Assembly (NCBI GenBank): GCA_000721375.1
Contig: JOGW01000006.1
Location: 124,001 to 188,000, forward strand
Reading direction: 5' to 3'
Source: Streptomyces sp. NRRL B-3428
GTDB taxonomy: Bacteria > Actinomycetota > Actinomycetes > Streptomycetales > Streptomycetaceae
DNA: 64,000 bases
Shown here: positions 33,628 through 41,935 of the stretch, one piece after another
How positions within the stretch are numbered: the first letter of the stretch is position 1
Layout of the letters: each line of letters begins with the position of its first letter
Notes under the pieces: model-generated
Databases searched by the model: none
Told to the model about the DNA's origin: nothing
The model's input: only the letters and a program-made list of their open reading frames with translations
Translations under genes and position numbers: made by a program

Positions 33628-33949
33628 CACAGGCGAAACGGCCTCCGACCAGGCGACACGGTCGGGGGCCGTTCCCGTGTCCCCTGGCCCCGCTCGGACA
33701 GTCGCTGGCCGAATGGATCACCGAATGGCTTCAGGGCACGATGCCGGAAGGGTCGCGTGAGCTTCTCCCCCGGGAGCCGACTTGCGGGCGTCCGGAGTGA
33801 CGAAGAGCAGGTGGCCGGGCCAAGGTGCCGCGCGAAGTCTGCGGCTTCACCTGATCGAGCGGGCCTGGCGTGCGCCCAGCATGAGCTGGGCACGGTGTGT
33901 CGTGGGCAGCCGGAGGCGGCAGCCACCCGCACAGACGCAAGGAGGCGCC
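33628..33949. other. 322-bp region between tRNA-Ser and a small protein gene
   Basis: Apart from the tRNA terminator at 33637-33673 I see no supported feature. An open frame runs through part of it on the plus strand but has no ribosome site and joins the small gene only in frame by chance. No duplicated tRNA 3' end, so no attachment-site evidence. Confidence 0.6.
33637..33673 (+). terminator. Terminator of tRNA-Ser(TGA)
   Basis: AACGGCCTCCGACC (33637-33650) pairs with GGTCGGGGGCCGTT (33660-33673) with one mismatch around a 9-nt loop, 9 nt after the tRNA. Confidence 0.75.
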
Positions 33950-34192
33950 ATGGCCGATCAGCCCGACGAGGCCGGCCCCGTCAACTCACGCATGAGCGAC
34001 ACGGAGCGGTACGAATACACCACAAGCATCCTCGCCGGATCCGAGGACTACTCCCACTTCGGCGAGCCCGTCTACGAGGGCTGGTACGACGCCGACGGCA
34101 ACCCGTGCACCCTGCGGAAATACAAGACGGGGCCGGACGGCACACCCATCCCCATCGATCCCGACGAGCCCCCACCCGTTCACCGGCCCTGA
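33950..34192 (+). CDS. Small acidic hypothetical protein
   Basis: 80 residues starting MADQPDEAGPVNSRMSDTER, with GEPVYEGWYDADGNPCTLRKYKTGPDG in the middle and a Pro-rich end. AAGGAGG at 33939-33945 is an excellent ribosome site 4 nt before ATG 33950, in the context GGAGGCGCC. One Cys only; no TM or signal. I do not recognise the family. The next gene has a very similar start region. Confidence 0.7.
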   Translation: MADQPDEAGPVNSRMSDTERYEYTTSILAGSEDYSHFGEPVYEGWYDADGNPCTLRKYKTGPDGTPIPIDPDEPPPVHRP

Positions 34193-34273
34193 GGTTTCTC
34201 CCGTAACTCCCGTTCAGGTACGGGACAACACTTGGATCGACCGCTGAACCCCTACTGCCAGGGAGGCGCCCTC

Positions 34274-34486
34274 ATGGCCGACACCACCGCCACGCCCGAG
34301 CCCACCGCCGACGACACCGAGTCACCCGCGATCTCCCCGACAGTCGACGGAACGGACCCCGAGGACGGCGACGAACTGCCCCAGGCCGGCGAGACCCGCA
34401 GTCTGCCGGTCATCCCTGGAGGGGGCGGCAAGCTGCCCGAGATCGGCAGTCCCAGCATCATGCCGCCCGTCCCTGGAAGCAGCTGA
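34274..34486 (+). CDS. Small acidic, proline-rich hypothetical protein
   Basis: 70 residues: MADTTATPEPTADDTESPAI, an acidic Thr/Glu/Asp half, then SLPVIPGGGGKLPEIGSP and a Pro-rich end. No Cys, TM or signal. GGGAGGCGCC lies just upstream, the same context as the gene at 33950. A strong terminator follows. Function unknown. Confidence 0.65.
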   Translation: MADTTATPEPTADDTESPAISPTVDGTDPEDGDELPQAGETRSLPVIPGGGGKLPEIGSPSIMPPVPGSS

Positions 34487-34522
34487 CGCACACAGCCGGC
34501 CATACCCACCGCCGCAGGCCGG

Positions 34523-34553
34523 AAGGGGTGCACCCGAGTCGGGTGCACCCCTT
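34523..34553. terminator. Palindromic terminator between the small genes and an MFS gene
   Basis: AAGGGGTGCACCCGA and its exact complement are separated by one base, giving a long stem with a loop of a few nt. It sits between convergent genes. Confidence 0.85.
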
Positions 34554-34620
34554 GTGCGTTCGAGCTGCCTTCAACCCCTCGGGCGCCCCCAGGGGCCCCA
34601 GGTCTTCGGGCGAGCGCTGC

Positions 34621-36150
34621 CTACGCGACGGGCGTCACGATCTGCTGCGGCGCGGCCTGCTCGCCCCGCCCCTGCTCACGGCCCAGTTCGAGGCCCTGCC
34701 CGCGCTTGCCCTTCGGCTGTCGCAGGACCGTGAGGGCGACCACGATGGCGGTGCCCATGAGAGCGGCACCGATACCGAAGGCCAGGTGGTAACCGCCGGT
34801 CAGCGCCTCGGCGTTGGGGCTGCCCGCCTCGGCCAGGGACTCGGTGCGGGCGGCGGCCAGGGTGGCGAGGACGGCGATACCGAGGGCCATGCCGATCTGC
34901 TGAGTGGTGTTGAACAGGCCCGAAGCGAGGCCCGCGTCCTCCTGCCGGGCGCCGGACATGCCCAGCGAGGTCACGGCCGGCAGGGCGAGGCCGCCGCCCG
35001 CGATGAGGAGCATGACGGGCAGGAGGTCGGTGGCGTACGAGGCGTGGACGGGGACCCGAATCAGCAGGGTGAGTGCGCCGGTCAGCAGGAACAGCCCGGT
35101 GAGCAGGACGTTGCGCTCACCGAAGCGGGCGATGAGGCGGGCCGAGACGCCCAGGGACACCGCGCCGATCATCACGGCGGCCGGCAGCATCGCGAGTCCG
35201 GTCTCGGAGGCGCTGTAGCCGAGGACCTTCTGCATGTAGAGCGCGACGAGGATCTGGAAGGCGAACATCGCGGCGATCATCAGCACCTGGACCAGGTTCG
35301 CGCCGAAGACGGTACGCGAGCGCAGGATCCGCAGCGGCATCAGCGGGTTCGCAGTCTTGGCCTGACGGACGAAGAATCCGGCGAGCAGCGCGAGTGCGAG
35401 GGCGCCGAGACCCAGCGTGTGCGCCGAACCCGCCCCGTACTCCTCGATCTTGACCACCGCGTAGATGCCGGTCATCAGGCCGGACGTGACAAGCAGCGCG
35501 CCGAGCACATCCGCGCCGGCCTTGAGGCCGAGGCCGCGGTCGGCGGGCAGCGCACGAAGAGCGACGAGCAGGGCCGCTATGCCGATCGGCAGGTTGATGA
35601 AGAAGATCCAGTTCCAGGTGAGCGCGTCGGTGAGGACACCGCCGAGGACCTGGCCGATCGAGGCGCCGGCCGCGCCGGTGAAGCTGAAGATGGCGATCGC
35701 CTTGGCCCGTTCGCGCGGTTCGGTGAAGAGCGTGATCAGGATGCCGAGGCTGACGGCGGAGGCCATCGCGCTGCCGACGCCCTGGAGGAAGCGGGCGGCG
35801 ATCAGTACGCCGGGGGAGGTGGCGAAGCCGGCGAGGAGTGAGGCGGCGGTGAAGACCCCTGTTCCCGCGAGGAACATCCGCTTGCGGCCGATCAGGTCGC
35901 CGAGCCGCCCTGCGAGGAGGAGCAGCGAGCCGAAGGCGATGAGGTAGGCGTTGACGATCCAGCTGAGTCCGACCGGGGTGAAGCCGAGGTCGCTCTGGAT
36001 GGCCGGCATGGCGACGGTCACGATGCTGCCGTCGAGGATCGTCATCAGCATCCCGGTGGCCAGCACGCCGAGGGCGAGCCAGCGCGAGCGGGAGGGGGAG
36101 AGGGAAGGGGAGAGGGAAGGGGAGGGCGAGGGGGTTTCGGTGGCAGGCAT
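34621..36150 (-). CDS. DHA2-family MFS exporter
   Basis: 509 residues with about 14 hydrophobic segments. GRLGDLIGRKRMFL (motif A) and ARFLQGVGSAMASAVSLG are clear, and ILDGSIVTVAMPAIQSDL marks the DHA2 start. The N-terminal tail holds SPSLSPSLSPS repeats. AGGAGAG 6-7 nt upstream supports ATG 36150. It follows the MarR gene in the same direction with a 99-bp gap that contains an inverted repeat, so it is probably MarR-controlled multidrug efflux. Confidence 0.92.
   Translation of the reverse strand: MPATETPSPSPSLSPSLSPSRSRWLALGVLATGMLMTILDGSIVTVAMPAIQSDLGFTPVGLSWIVNAYLIAFGSLLLLAGRLGDLIGRKRMFLAGTGVFTAASLLAGFATSPGVLIAARFLQGVGSAMASAVSLGILITLFTEPRERAKAIAIFSFTGAAGASIGQVLGGVLTDALTWNWIFFINLPIGIAALLVALRALPADRGLGLKAGADVLGALLVTSGLMTGIYAVVKIEEYGAGSAHTLGLGALALALLAGFFVRQAKTANPLMPLRILRSRTVFGANLVQVLMIAAMFAFQILVALYMQKVLGYSASETGLAMLPAAVMIGAVSLGVSARLIARFGERNVLLTGLFLLTGALTLLIRVPVHASYATDLLPVMLLIAGGGLALPAVTSLGMSGARQEDAGLASGLFNTTQQIGMALGIAVLATLAAARTESLAEAGSPNAEALTGGYHLAFGIGAALMGTAIVVALTVLRQPKGKRGQGLELGREQGRGEQAAPQQIVTPVA
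36096..36124 (-). repeat. 12-bp repeats in the exporter N-terminus
   Basis: GGGAGAGGGAAG occurs twice in tandem (36096-36119) with a partial third copy, coding the Ser-Pro-Ser-Leu repeats before TM1. Confidence 0.8.
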
Positions 36151-36193
36151 TGCGGTCTCTCCTGTCGTCAGGGGCAACAGGAGAGACCGTAGC

Positions 36194-36217
36194 AGATAGT
36201 TCCGTTGCAGAACATCT
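36194..36217. promoter_or_regulatory. Probable MarR operator upstream of the exporter
   Basis: AGATAGTTCCGTTGCAGAAC followed by ATCT: GTTC and GAAC are inverted around 7 nt, with AGAT/ATCT outside. It lies 44 nt before the exporter start, between the MarR gene and the exporter. Confidence 0.55.
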
Positions 36218-36249
36218 CTTACGGACGAAGATGCCGACCGGTCGCGCCG

Positions 36250-36735
36250 CTACCCCTTCTGGCGCGCCCTCCGGGCAGGCCGAGGCCCTTCGGCGGGTGT
36301 CGCGAGATATCCGGTGGCCAGGCGGTTCAGTGCGCGTAGCAGCACCTCGCGCTCATCGTCGGGCAGTGCGGCGAGGGCGCGCTGGTGCACACCGTCGACG
36401 ATCTTCTGGCTCTGCGCGGCGACCTTCGCCCCTTCCTCGGACACCGCGATGATCCGCGCCCGCCGGTCGGTGGCGGACGGCCTGCGCTCGGCGAGCCCGG
36501 CCTTCTCCAACGCGTCGACGGTCACCACCATCGTGGTCTTGTCCATGTCCCCGAGCTCGGCGATCTGCGCCTGGGTGCGCTCCTCCTGGAGAGCATGGAC
36601 GAGGGCACAGTGCATCCGCGCAGTGAGCCCGATCTTTGCGAGTTCCGCGCTCATCTGCGTACGCAGAACGTGGCTCGTGTGATCCAGAAGGAAGGACAGG
36701 TCCGGTTCTTTGCGTGTGGGCGCCATAGCGGTCAT
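36250..36735 (-). CDS. MarR-family regulator
   Basis: 161 residues. Winged helix: ARMHCALVHALQEERTQAQI, AELGDMDKTTMVVTVDALEKAGLAERR and the wing SATDRRARIIAVSEEG. It precedes the DHA2 exporter and likely represses it. The start is ATG 36735 or ATG 36726; an upstream extension is open but has no ribosome site. Confidence 0.9.
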   Translation of the reverse strand: MTAMAPTRKEPDLSFLLDHTSHVLRTQMSAELAKIGLTARMHCALVHALQEERTQAQIAELGDMDKTTMVVTVDALEKAGLAERRPSATDRRARIIAVSEEGAKVAAQSQKIVDGVHQRALAALPDDEREVLLRALNRLATGYLATPAEGPRPARRARQKG

Positions 36736-36811
36736 ACCAGCCAGGGTAACAAGAGTGCTCCCGTCGCGGATTATAAAGAAGTGGACGATAGCGACGGCGA
36801 GACCATGCGGG

Positions 36812-37162
36812 TCACTCCCGCCCCGCGCACTCACACACAGCCCCAGCCCGCCGCTCACCGGCGACCGGCAGTCGGGCGTGGGCGACACGGAGCACTGTGG
36901 CCAGCGCCTCCGTCAAGTGACCTGCCAGATAGCGCAGTTCGGCCTCCGTGACCGCAGCGGGGAGCATGGCCCGCGCGTGGGCGAGGAGGTCCTCGGCCAT
37001 GGCGAGCTGGGTGGATTCCATGGCATCGGCGATACGGGAGACGGGGCCGTCACCGTCCCCGATCAGGTAGCAGGGCTTGCCCTCGGGGCCCGTCCAGGGG
37101 AGCAGACGGGGGCGGGGCGGTTCGGAGTGCGGGTCCGGGATCGGTTCGGCGGCTTGGGACAT
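36812..37162 (-). CDS. Hypothetical protein of a GntR-linked trio
   Basis: 116 residues: Pro-rich start, LLPWTGPEGKPCYLIGDGDG, then helices (IADAMESTQLAMAEDLLAHA, ELRYLAGHLTEALATVLRVA). No TM. ATG 37162 overlaps the previous stop (TGATG); GTG 37165 is an alternative. I know the pattern from small Streptomyces genes near short GntR regulators but no function. Confidence 0.72.
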   Translation of the reverse strand: MSQAAEPIPDPHSEPPRPRLLPWTGPEGKPCYLIGDGDGPVSRIADAMESTQLAMAEDLLAHARAMLPAAVTEAELRYLAGHLTEALATVLRVAHARLPVAGERRAGAVCECAGRE

Positions 37163-37515
37163 CACGCCACCTCCACGCCGTGGATCCAGTACGGGCCGGG
37201 GGCATCGATCCCGTACGTCGCGAGCATCAACGCGTGGCGCCGCTCATGCTGTTCGTGGGCCGTCAGATAGGGGCGGACGAGAGGGCTCGCGCCCGGGTCC
37301 GCCTCTTCGGCGAGGAACAGGCCGAGGCTGTACGGGCTGCGGTGGGGCGGGGGCGGGGGCAGGGTGAGGTCGGGCCAGAGGGTGAGGCTTGCGCGGCCGT
37401 CTCGTACGGGATCCGAGGGCCCGGTCCGTCCCGCGCGGACGGGAATCCACAGCCCTGCGAGGGCTCCGAGCAGAAGGCTCAACCAGGGGATGAGGGTGCC
37501 GATAGGGTCGCTCAT
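37162..37515 (-). CDS. Small membrane-anchored hypothetical protein
   Basis: 117 residues. One N-terminal TM (TLIPWLSLLLGALAGLWIPV), then a soluble part with SPYSLGLFLAEEADPGASP and YLTAHEQHERRHALMLATYG. Translationally coupled to the gene at 36812-37162 and divergent from the GntR gene, sharing a region with three 10-bp repeats. Function unknown. Confidence 0.72.
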   Translation of the reverse strand: MSDPIGTLIPWLSLLLGALAGLWIPVRAGRTGPSDPVRDGRASLTLWPDLTLPPPPPHRSPYSLGLFLAEEADPGASPLVRPYLTAHEQHERRHALMLATYGIDAPGPYWIHGVEVA

Positions 37516-37590
37516 GTCGTCAGCTCCGAGAGATAGCTGGTGGCCATGCCCCCGGGCGGTGCCAGCCGCCGCGGGGGTCCTGTCGGCTCC

Positions 37591-37620
37591 TACTCTTCCA
37601 TACCCTTCTATACCCTTGCA
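37591..37620. promoter_or_regulatory. Three 10-bp direct repeats in the GntR divergent promoter
   Basis: TACTCTTCCA, TACCCTTCTA and TACCCTTGCA are head-to-tail, one per helical turn, 50 nt from the GntR start and 75 nt from the divergent gene. Likely the GntR operator, covering both promoters. Confidence 0.6.
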
Positions 37621-37669
37621 GCAATTTCACCGATCGCACTGATGACCGTGGCATGCGCATCCTGGTGGG

Positions 37670-37924
37670 GTGGAATTTGCTCCGGACATCCCTCGCTGGC
37701 GCCAGGTCGCCGAAGTCATTCGCGGACGCATCGAGGACGGGACCTACGCCCCGCGTACGCGCGTGCCGTCCGTCGTTCAGCTGATCGAGGAGTTCGGGAT
37801 TGCGACCGCGACCGCGCACAAGGTGCACCGTGGCCTACGCGCCGAAGGGTTGATCTACACCGAACCGGGCCTCGGCTCCTTCGTCACCCGCCCCGAGGAC
37901 CGCCCGGCGAAGCCCGACGCCTGA
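37670..37924 (+). CDS. Short GntR-family regulator (DNA-binding domain only)
   Basis: 84 residues, nearly all winged helix: IPRWRQVAEVIRGRIEDGTY, TRVPSVVQLIEEFGIATATA, HKVHRGLRAEGLIYTEPGLG. There is no effector domain, so it may respond to a partner or only to its own level. GTG 37670 is assumed as start. Divergent from the small-protein pair, which it probably controls. Confidence 0.85.
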   Translation: MEFAPDIPRWRQVAEVIRGRIEDGTYAPRTRVPSVVQLIEEFGIATATAHKVHRGLRAEGLIYTEPGLGSFVTRPEDRPAKPDA

Positions 37925-38033
37925 TCCGCCGACATACAAGGGGACCTTGCGCCCCAAAGAATCAACCCATATCGGACGCCCCAAAGGGCGTTAGGTCCCC
38001 CACTGGGATCTCAAACGGGGACGGGGCACGTAC

Positions 38034-38939
38034 GTGGAAGAGCGGACGCGGGCCGACGAGGCCGGGGCGATACGAGCTTTCTGGGGCGCGCTCGGGCTCC
38101 CAGGGCTCATCGACGTACACACCCACTTCATGCCCGAGCCCGTGCTCCGCAAGGTCTGGGCCTACTTCGACTCCGTCGGGCCGATGACCGGTGGGCTCGC
38201 GTGGCCGATCACGTATCGGAAGGAAGAGGCCGAACGGGCAGCTCTGCTGCGGGAGTTCGGGGTGCGAGCCTTCACCTCGATGATCTATCCGCACAAACCC
38301 GGCATGGCACGCTGGCTAAATGGCTGGGCGGCCGAGTTCGCCGCGCGTACCCCTGACTGTCTGCACACCGCGACGCTCTTCCCCGAGCCCGACGCCGTCG
38401 CGTACGTCCGTGAGGCGGTCGAGTCCGGCGCCCGGGTCTTCAAGGCCCATGTGCAGGTCGGCGCCTACGATCCGGCCGACGAACAGCTCGACGAGGTATG
38501 GGGACTGCTCGCGGAAGCCCGTATCCCCGTAGTGATCCACTGCGGCTCCGGACCCGCGCCCGGCAAGCACACAGGCCCCGGACCCGTCACAGCCGTCCTG
38601 GCCCGTCACCCTCAACTGCGGCTGATCATCGCGCACATGGGCATGCCCGAGTACGAGGAGTTCCTGGGCCTCGCCGAGCGGTACGACGAGGTGCGGCTCG
38701 ATACGACGATGGCGTTCACGGACTTCAGCGAGGCCTTCGTACCGTTCCCGCGCGCCGCCCTGCCCCGACTCACCGACCTGGGCGACCGGATCCTGCTCGG
38801 CACGGACTTCCCCAACATCCCGTATCCGTACGTGCACCAGCTCCAGGCACTGGAGCGCCTGGAGCTGGGGGACGACTGGCTGCGCGCGGTCTGCCACGAC
38901 AATGCGGCCAGGTTGTTCGGGCTCGGCAGCCCGCACTGA
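38034..38939 (+). CDS. Amidohydrolase-family protein (amidohydrolase_2, ACMSD-like)
   Basis: 301 residues. Metal-site motifs: DVHTHF near residue 28, HCGSG near 170, IIAHMGMPEY near 203 and GTDFPN near 262. Family members are zinc-dependent hydrolases or decarboxylases of carboxylated rings. GTG 38034 as start lacks a strong ribosome site. No pathway neighbours, so the substrate is open. Confidence 0.85.
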   Translation: MEERTRADEAGAIRAFWGALGLPGLIDVHTHFMPEPVLRKVWAYFDSVGPMTGGLAWPITYRKEEAERAALLREFGVRAFTSMIYPHKPGMARWLNGWAAEFAARTPDCLHTATLFPEPDAVAYVREAVESGARVFKAHVQVGAYDPADEQLDEVWGLLAEARIPVVIHCGSGPAPGKHTGPGPVTAVLARHPQLRLIIAHMGMPEYEEFLGLAERYDEVRLDTTMAFTDFSEAFVPFPRAALPRLTDLGDRILLGTDFPNIPYPYVHQLQALERLELGDDWLRAVCHDNAARLFGLGSPH

Positions 38940-38945
38940 CGACGA

Positions 38946-39620
38946 CTACCTCACGTGCTCCGGCGGAGTGTCGGTCGTGCACTCCAGGGGTACGTCCGTG
39001 GGGACCAGGCGCTCGATCGAGCCCGGGTTGTAGTGCACCTCGGCCAGTTGGGACTCGTTGAGGAAGCCGATGAACAGCTGGGTGTTCTCGGGCATCGCCG
39101 ACGGGGTGAACACGAAGGTCACTTCGCCGTCCGCACCCTGCTCACCCTTCATCACCTCGTCCACCCCGGGCCCGATCCCGCTCGGGTCGAGCTCCGCGTC
39201 ACCAGGGCCCTTGCAGAACTCGCCGACCTTGATCAGGACCGGGAAGCCCGCCTCGCGCAGGGTCCGCTCAAGGCCTTCGTGGTCCTCGAAGTAGGCCTGC
39301 TTGCCGAAGGTCGTGACGTGGACGGTGCCGTCGGTCTTGGTGTCCACGCTGTAGGCGGCGTTACGGACATGAACCGCACCCGCCCCCGTGCTGTCCCCCG
39401 CGGACGGCGGCGCCGTCGACGGGTTGCCGTACACCTGCACGCTCAGCGCGAGCGCGGCGGTCGCGGCGACCACCGCCGACGTACCGGCCAACCGCCGCCT
39501 GCGCCGGCGGGCGCGGCCCGCCGCCTCGATCCGTTCCACGGGCGTGGTGGATGTGAAGTCGTCGAGAGAGTGCTTGAGCGAGTCGAGTACGTCGAGATCC
39601 TGATGGTCCATGGCGCTCAT
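38946..39620 (-). CDS. Probable anti-sigma-like membrane protein paired with the ECF sigma factor
   Basis: 224 residues. A cytoplasmic N-terminus (~45 residues, ending in a run of Arg) precedes one TM (LAGTSAVVAATAALALSVQV); the rest is extracytoplasmic with two Cys. The ATG overlaps the sigma-factor stop by 4 nt. The layout fits an anti-sigma or sensor partner; there is no HxxxCxxC zinc motif. Assignment rests on context. Confidence 0.72.
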   Translation of the reverse strand: MSAMDHQDLDVLDSLKHSLDDFTSTTPVERIEAAGRARRRRRRLAGTSAVVAATAALALSVQVYGNPSTAPPSAGDSTGAGAVHVRNAAYSVDTKTDGTVHVTTFGKQAYFEDHEGLERTLREAGFPVLIKVGEFCKGPGDAELDPSGIGPGVDEVMKGEQGADGEVTFVFTPSAMPENTQLFIGFLNESQLAEVHYNPGSIERLVPTDVPLECTTDTPPEHVR

Positions 39621-40111
39621 CGGCCTCCTTCCGGGCTCTGCGTGGACACGAGATGGCCGCGCAACGTCGCCACCGCACGCGACAGATGGGCGGTCACGGT
39701 GCCCGGGGCGATCCCGAGCGCCGCCGCGGTCGCCCCAGTGTCCAGGTCGAGGAAGACCCGGTAGGCGACCACCTCCCGCTGCCGCTGCGGCAGTTGGCGC
39801 AGCGCGGAGAGCAGTCCGGGGTCCACGGACGCGTCGCCGCCCGGCGCGGCCGGCAGATCCGGCACGGACTCGCGTACGACTTCACGCCGCTGCCTGCGCC
39901 ACCACGAGACCCGGGTGTTGAGGGCCGTACGGACCACCCAGGCCCGCGGGGCGGGATGCCGGCCGACCTTCGGCCAGGCCACCCAGGCGCGGGTGAACGC
40001 CTCGGCGACGAGGTCCTCGGCGAGTTGCCGGTCACCGACTGCGGCGAGCACGGCCCGCAGGCACGCGTCCCGGTCGGCGCGGTAGAAGTCCCTGAACTCC
40101 AGCTGCTTCAC
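39617..40111 (-). CDS. ECF-type RNA polymerase sigma factor
   Basis: 164 residues. Region 2: RDFYRADRDACLRAVLAAVG, LAEDLVAEAFTRAWVAWPKV; region 4: LPQRQREVVAYRVFLDLDTG, AAALGIAPGTVTAHLSRAV. GTG 40111 follows GGGG. Coupled to the membrane protein downstream and divergent, across 221 bp, from the glycine-rich secreted protein, which may be one of its targets. Confidence 0.9.
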   Translation of the reverse strand: MKQLEFRDFYRADRDACLRAVLAAVGDRQLAEDLVAEAFTRAWVAWPKVGRHPAPRAWVVRTALNTRVSWWRRQRREVVRESVPDLPAAPGGDASVDPGLLSALRQLPQRQREVVAYRVFLDLDTGATAAALGIAPGTVTAHLSRAVATLRGHLVSTQSPEGGR

Positions 40112-40332
40112 ACCCCCTATACGCCGGGGCCCGCTCTTTCGCTTACCGGCAGGGTCGCAGAGTGCGGGCGGGCCGCTACCGGCCACCGGCGGGGGAAGTT
40201 GCTGACCCAGTAGGTCCAACACGGGTGAAAGAGAGATAGACGGACAAAAGGGCGGTGATATCCGTTCGGCGAGTGCCCCCGGCCGAGCTGCGCGGGGCAC
40301 GAGACAACAGGCTGAAGCAAGGAGATCGTTTG

Positions 40333-41856
40333 ATGCGTGCTCACAGAAGCACGTCCGTGCTGGTCGCATTCGCTGCGGCCGCCCTCGTGACGGTGGGGGT
40401 CCAGCCGGCTGCGGCTGCCTCCGCTCCGCAGAGCAGCACGGGCGCGGGCAAGACTCGGGCCGCGTGCACGCCCACGGCGCCGTACACCGGATGCCAACTC
40501 TTCACGTACACCGGCGCCGACCAGACCTTCACCGTGCCCGCGGACGCGATCGAGGCGAAGGCCGACCTCAAGGGCGCCGGCGGAGGTGGCAGCTTCTCGG
40601 CGGCCCCCGGTGGCGGCAACCAGCAGGGTGCGGCCGGCGGCACCACCACCGCGACGTTCCCGGTGGAGCCGGGGCAGCAACTGACGGTGACGGTGGGCGG
40701 CGGCGGCAGGACCGGCGCCACGACCATCCCGGCCACCCAGCAGCGGCGCGGCGGCTTCGGCGGTGGCGGGCACGGCGGCTGGCTGGCCCGTGCGGGTGCC
40801 GGCGGCGGCGGTCGCAGCGGGATCGCGCTGGGCTCCACGCAGCTGGCGATCGCCGGTGGCGGCGGTGGCGCGCCCGGTGGCAGCGGTCAGCCGGGAGCAG
40901 CCGGAGCTGTCGGCGGTGGCGACGAGGGCGCCGGCGCGACCATCGCCTCGGTGGGTGGCGGAGGCACGCAGGACGCTGGTGGCGCGGCCGGAACGCAGGG
41001 CGTGTGCACCACTGCCTCCCAGGCGGGCACAGCCCTGAAGGGTGGCAACGGAGCCACGACCGGGGCCGGCAGCGCAGGTGACGCCGGTGGTGGCGGTGGC
41101 GGCGGCTGGTTCGGTGGCGGCGGCGGTGGCTGCAACCCGACCGGCACCGTCGTCGGTGACGGTGGCGGTGGCGGCGGCTCCGGCTACCTCAACGCCGGCG
41201 CCTCGGTGACCGGTTCCACCACGCAGGGCGGTGGCGGCGCGGCCGGCCTCAACCAGGAGAACGGCGGCCACGGCACCGTCAAGCTCCAGTGGCGCCTGCT
41301 GGAGCCCCCGGCCATCACCGGCCCGGGCGACGGCGACTCCACGCCCGGCGACGGCCCGATCAGCGGTACGGGTGAGCCCGGCGCCACGGTCACGGTGAAG
41401 GACAAGGACGGCAACACCGTCTGCACCGCCGAGGTCCAGGCCGACGGCAGCTGGTCCTGCACGCCGACCAGGCTCCTGCCCTGCGGCCCGAACGAGCTGA
41501 CGGCCACCCAGGAGAAGGGCGGGATCGTCTCGGAGCCCACCACGGTCTCGATCACGGTCACCCAGCCGTGCATCGAACCGCCGAAGCCGCCGGTGATCGT
41601 CGAGGCCCCCAAGTCCCCGGCGACCAAGCCGGCGATCAAGGGCAAGGCCCCGAGCAAGAAGGGCACGGTCACCGTTCGCGACGAGAACGGCAACGTCCTG
41701 TGCACCGCGACCGTGGCGGCGAACGGCACCTGGTCCTGCACCCCGAAGAAGCCGTACCCGCCGTGCACCGAGCTCACGGCGACGGTGAAGGTGAACGGCA
41801 TCTCCTCGAAGCCGTCGAAGCCGTTCCGCACCTACTGCCCGCCGAAGTGGAAGTAG
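40333..41856 (+). CDS. Secreted glycine-rich surface-type protein with two Ig-like repeats
   Basis: 507 residues. Signal peptide to about PAAAA; a short domain with two Cys (CTPTAPYTGCQLFTYTGADQ); a long glycine-rich region (~75-320) with GGGG clusters and few charges; then two related beta-sandwich units (GTGEPGATVTVKDKDGNTVC with WSCTP, and KAPSKKGTVTVRDENGNVLC with WSCTP), each with paired Cys. AAGGAG supports ATG 40333. No sortase signal or TM at the end. Probably cell-surface or matrix associated. Confidence 0.8.
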   Translation: MRAHRSTSVLVAFAAAALVTVGVQPAAAASAPQSSTGAGKTRAACTPTAPYTGCQLFTYTGADQTFTVPADAIEAKADLKGAGGGGSFSAAPGGGNQQGAAGGTTTATFPVEPGQQLTVTVGGGGRTGATTIPATQQRRGGFGGGGHGGWLARAGAGGGGRSGIALGSTQLAIAGGGGGAPGGSGQPGAAGAVGGGDEGAGATIASVGGGGTQDAGGAAGTQGVCTTASQAGTALKGGNGATTGAGSAGDAGGGGGGGWFGGGGGGCNPTGTVVGDGGGGGGSGYLNAGASVTGSTTQGGGGAAGLNQENGGHGTVKLQWRLLEPPAITGPGDGDSTPGDGPISGTGEPGATVTVKDKDGNTVCTAEVQADGSWSCTPTRLLPCGPNELTATQEKGGIVSEPTTVSITVTQPCIEPPKPPVIVEAPKSPATKPAIKGKAPSKKGTVTVRDENGNVLCTATVAANGTWSCTPKKPYPPCTELTATVKVNGISSKPSKPFRTYCPPKWK

Positions 41857-41877
41857 CAGGCCGGTAGCGCAGTACGC

Positions 41878-41914
41878 CTGTGGGGCGTGACCCGATCCGG
41901 GTCACGCCCCACAG
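41878..41914. terminator. Bidirectional terminator after the glycine-rich gene
   Basis: A perfect 17-bp stem (CTGTGGGGCGTGACCCG and complement) with a 3-nt loop lies between convergent genes. Confidence 0.9.
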
Positions 41915-41935
41915 TGCGTGCAGACGAGGAAGGCC

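Noticed and set aside
34274..34486. RiPP precursor peptide
   Set aside because: No Cys, few Ser/Thr in the C-terminal part, no leader motif I recognise and no modifying enzyme nearby.
31986..37924. Possible integrated element (AICE remnant): PrimPol gene, tRNA-Ser, short GntR
   Set aside because: No integrase, excisionase or FtsK-like transfer gene, and no duplicate of the tRNA 3' end that would mark an attachment site. Composition matches the flanks.
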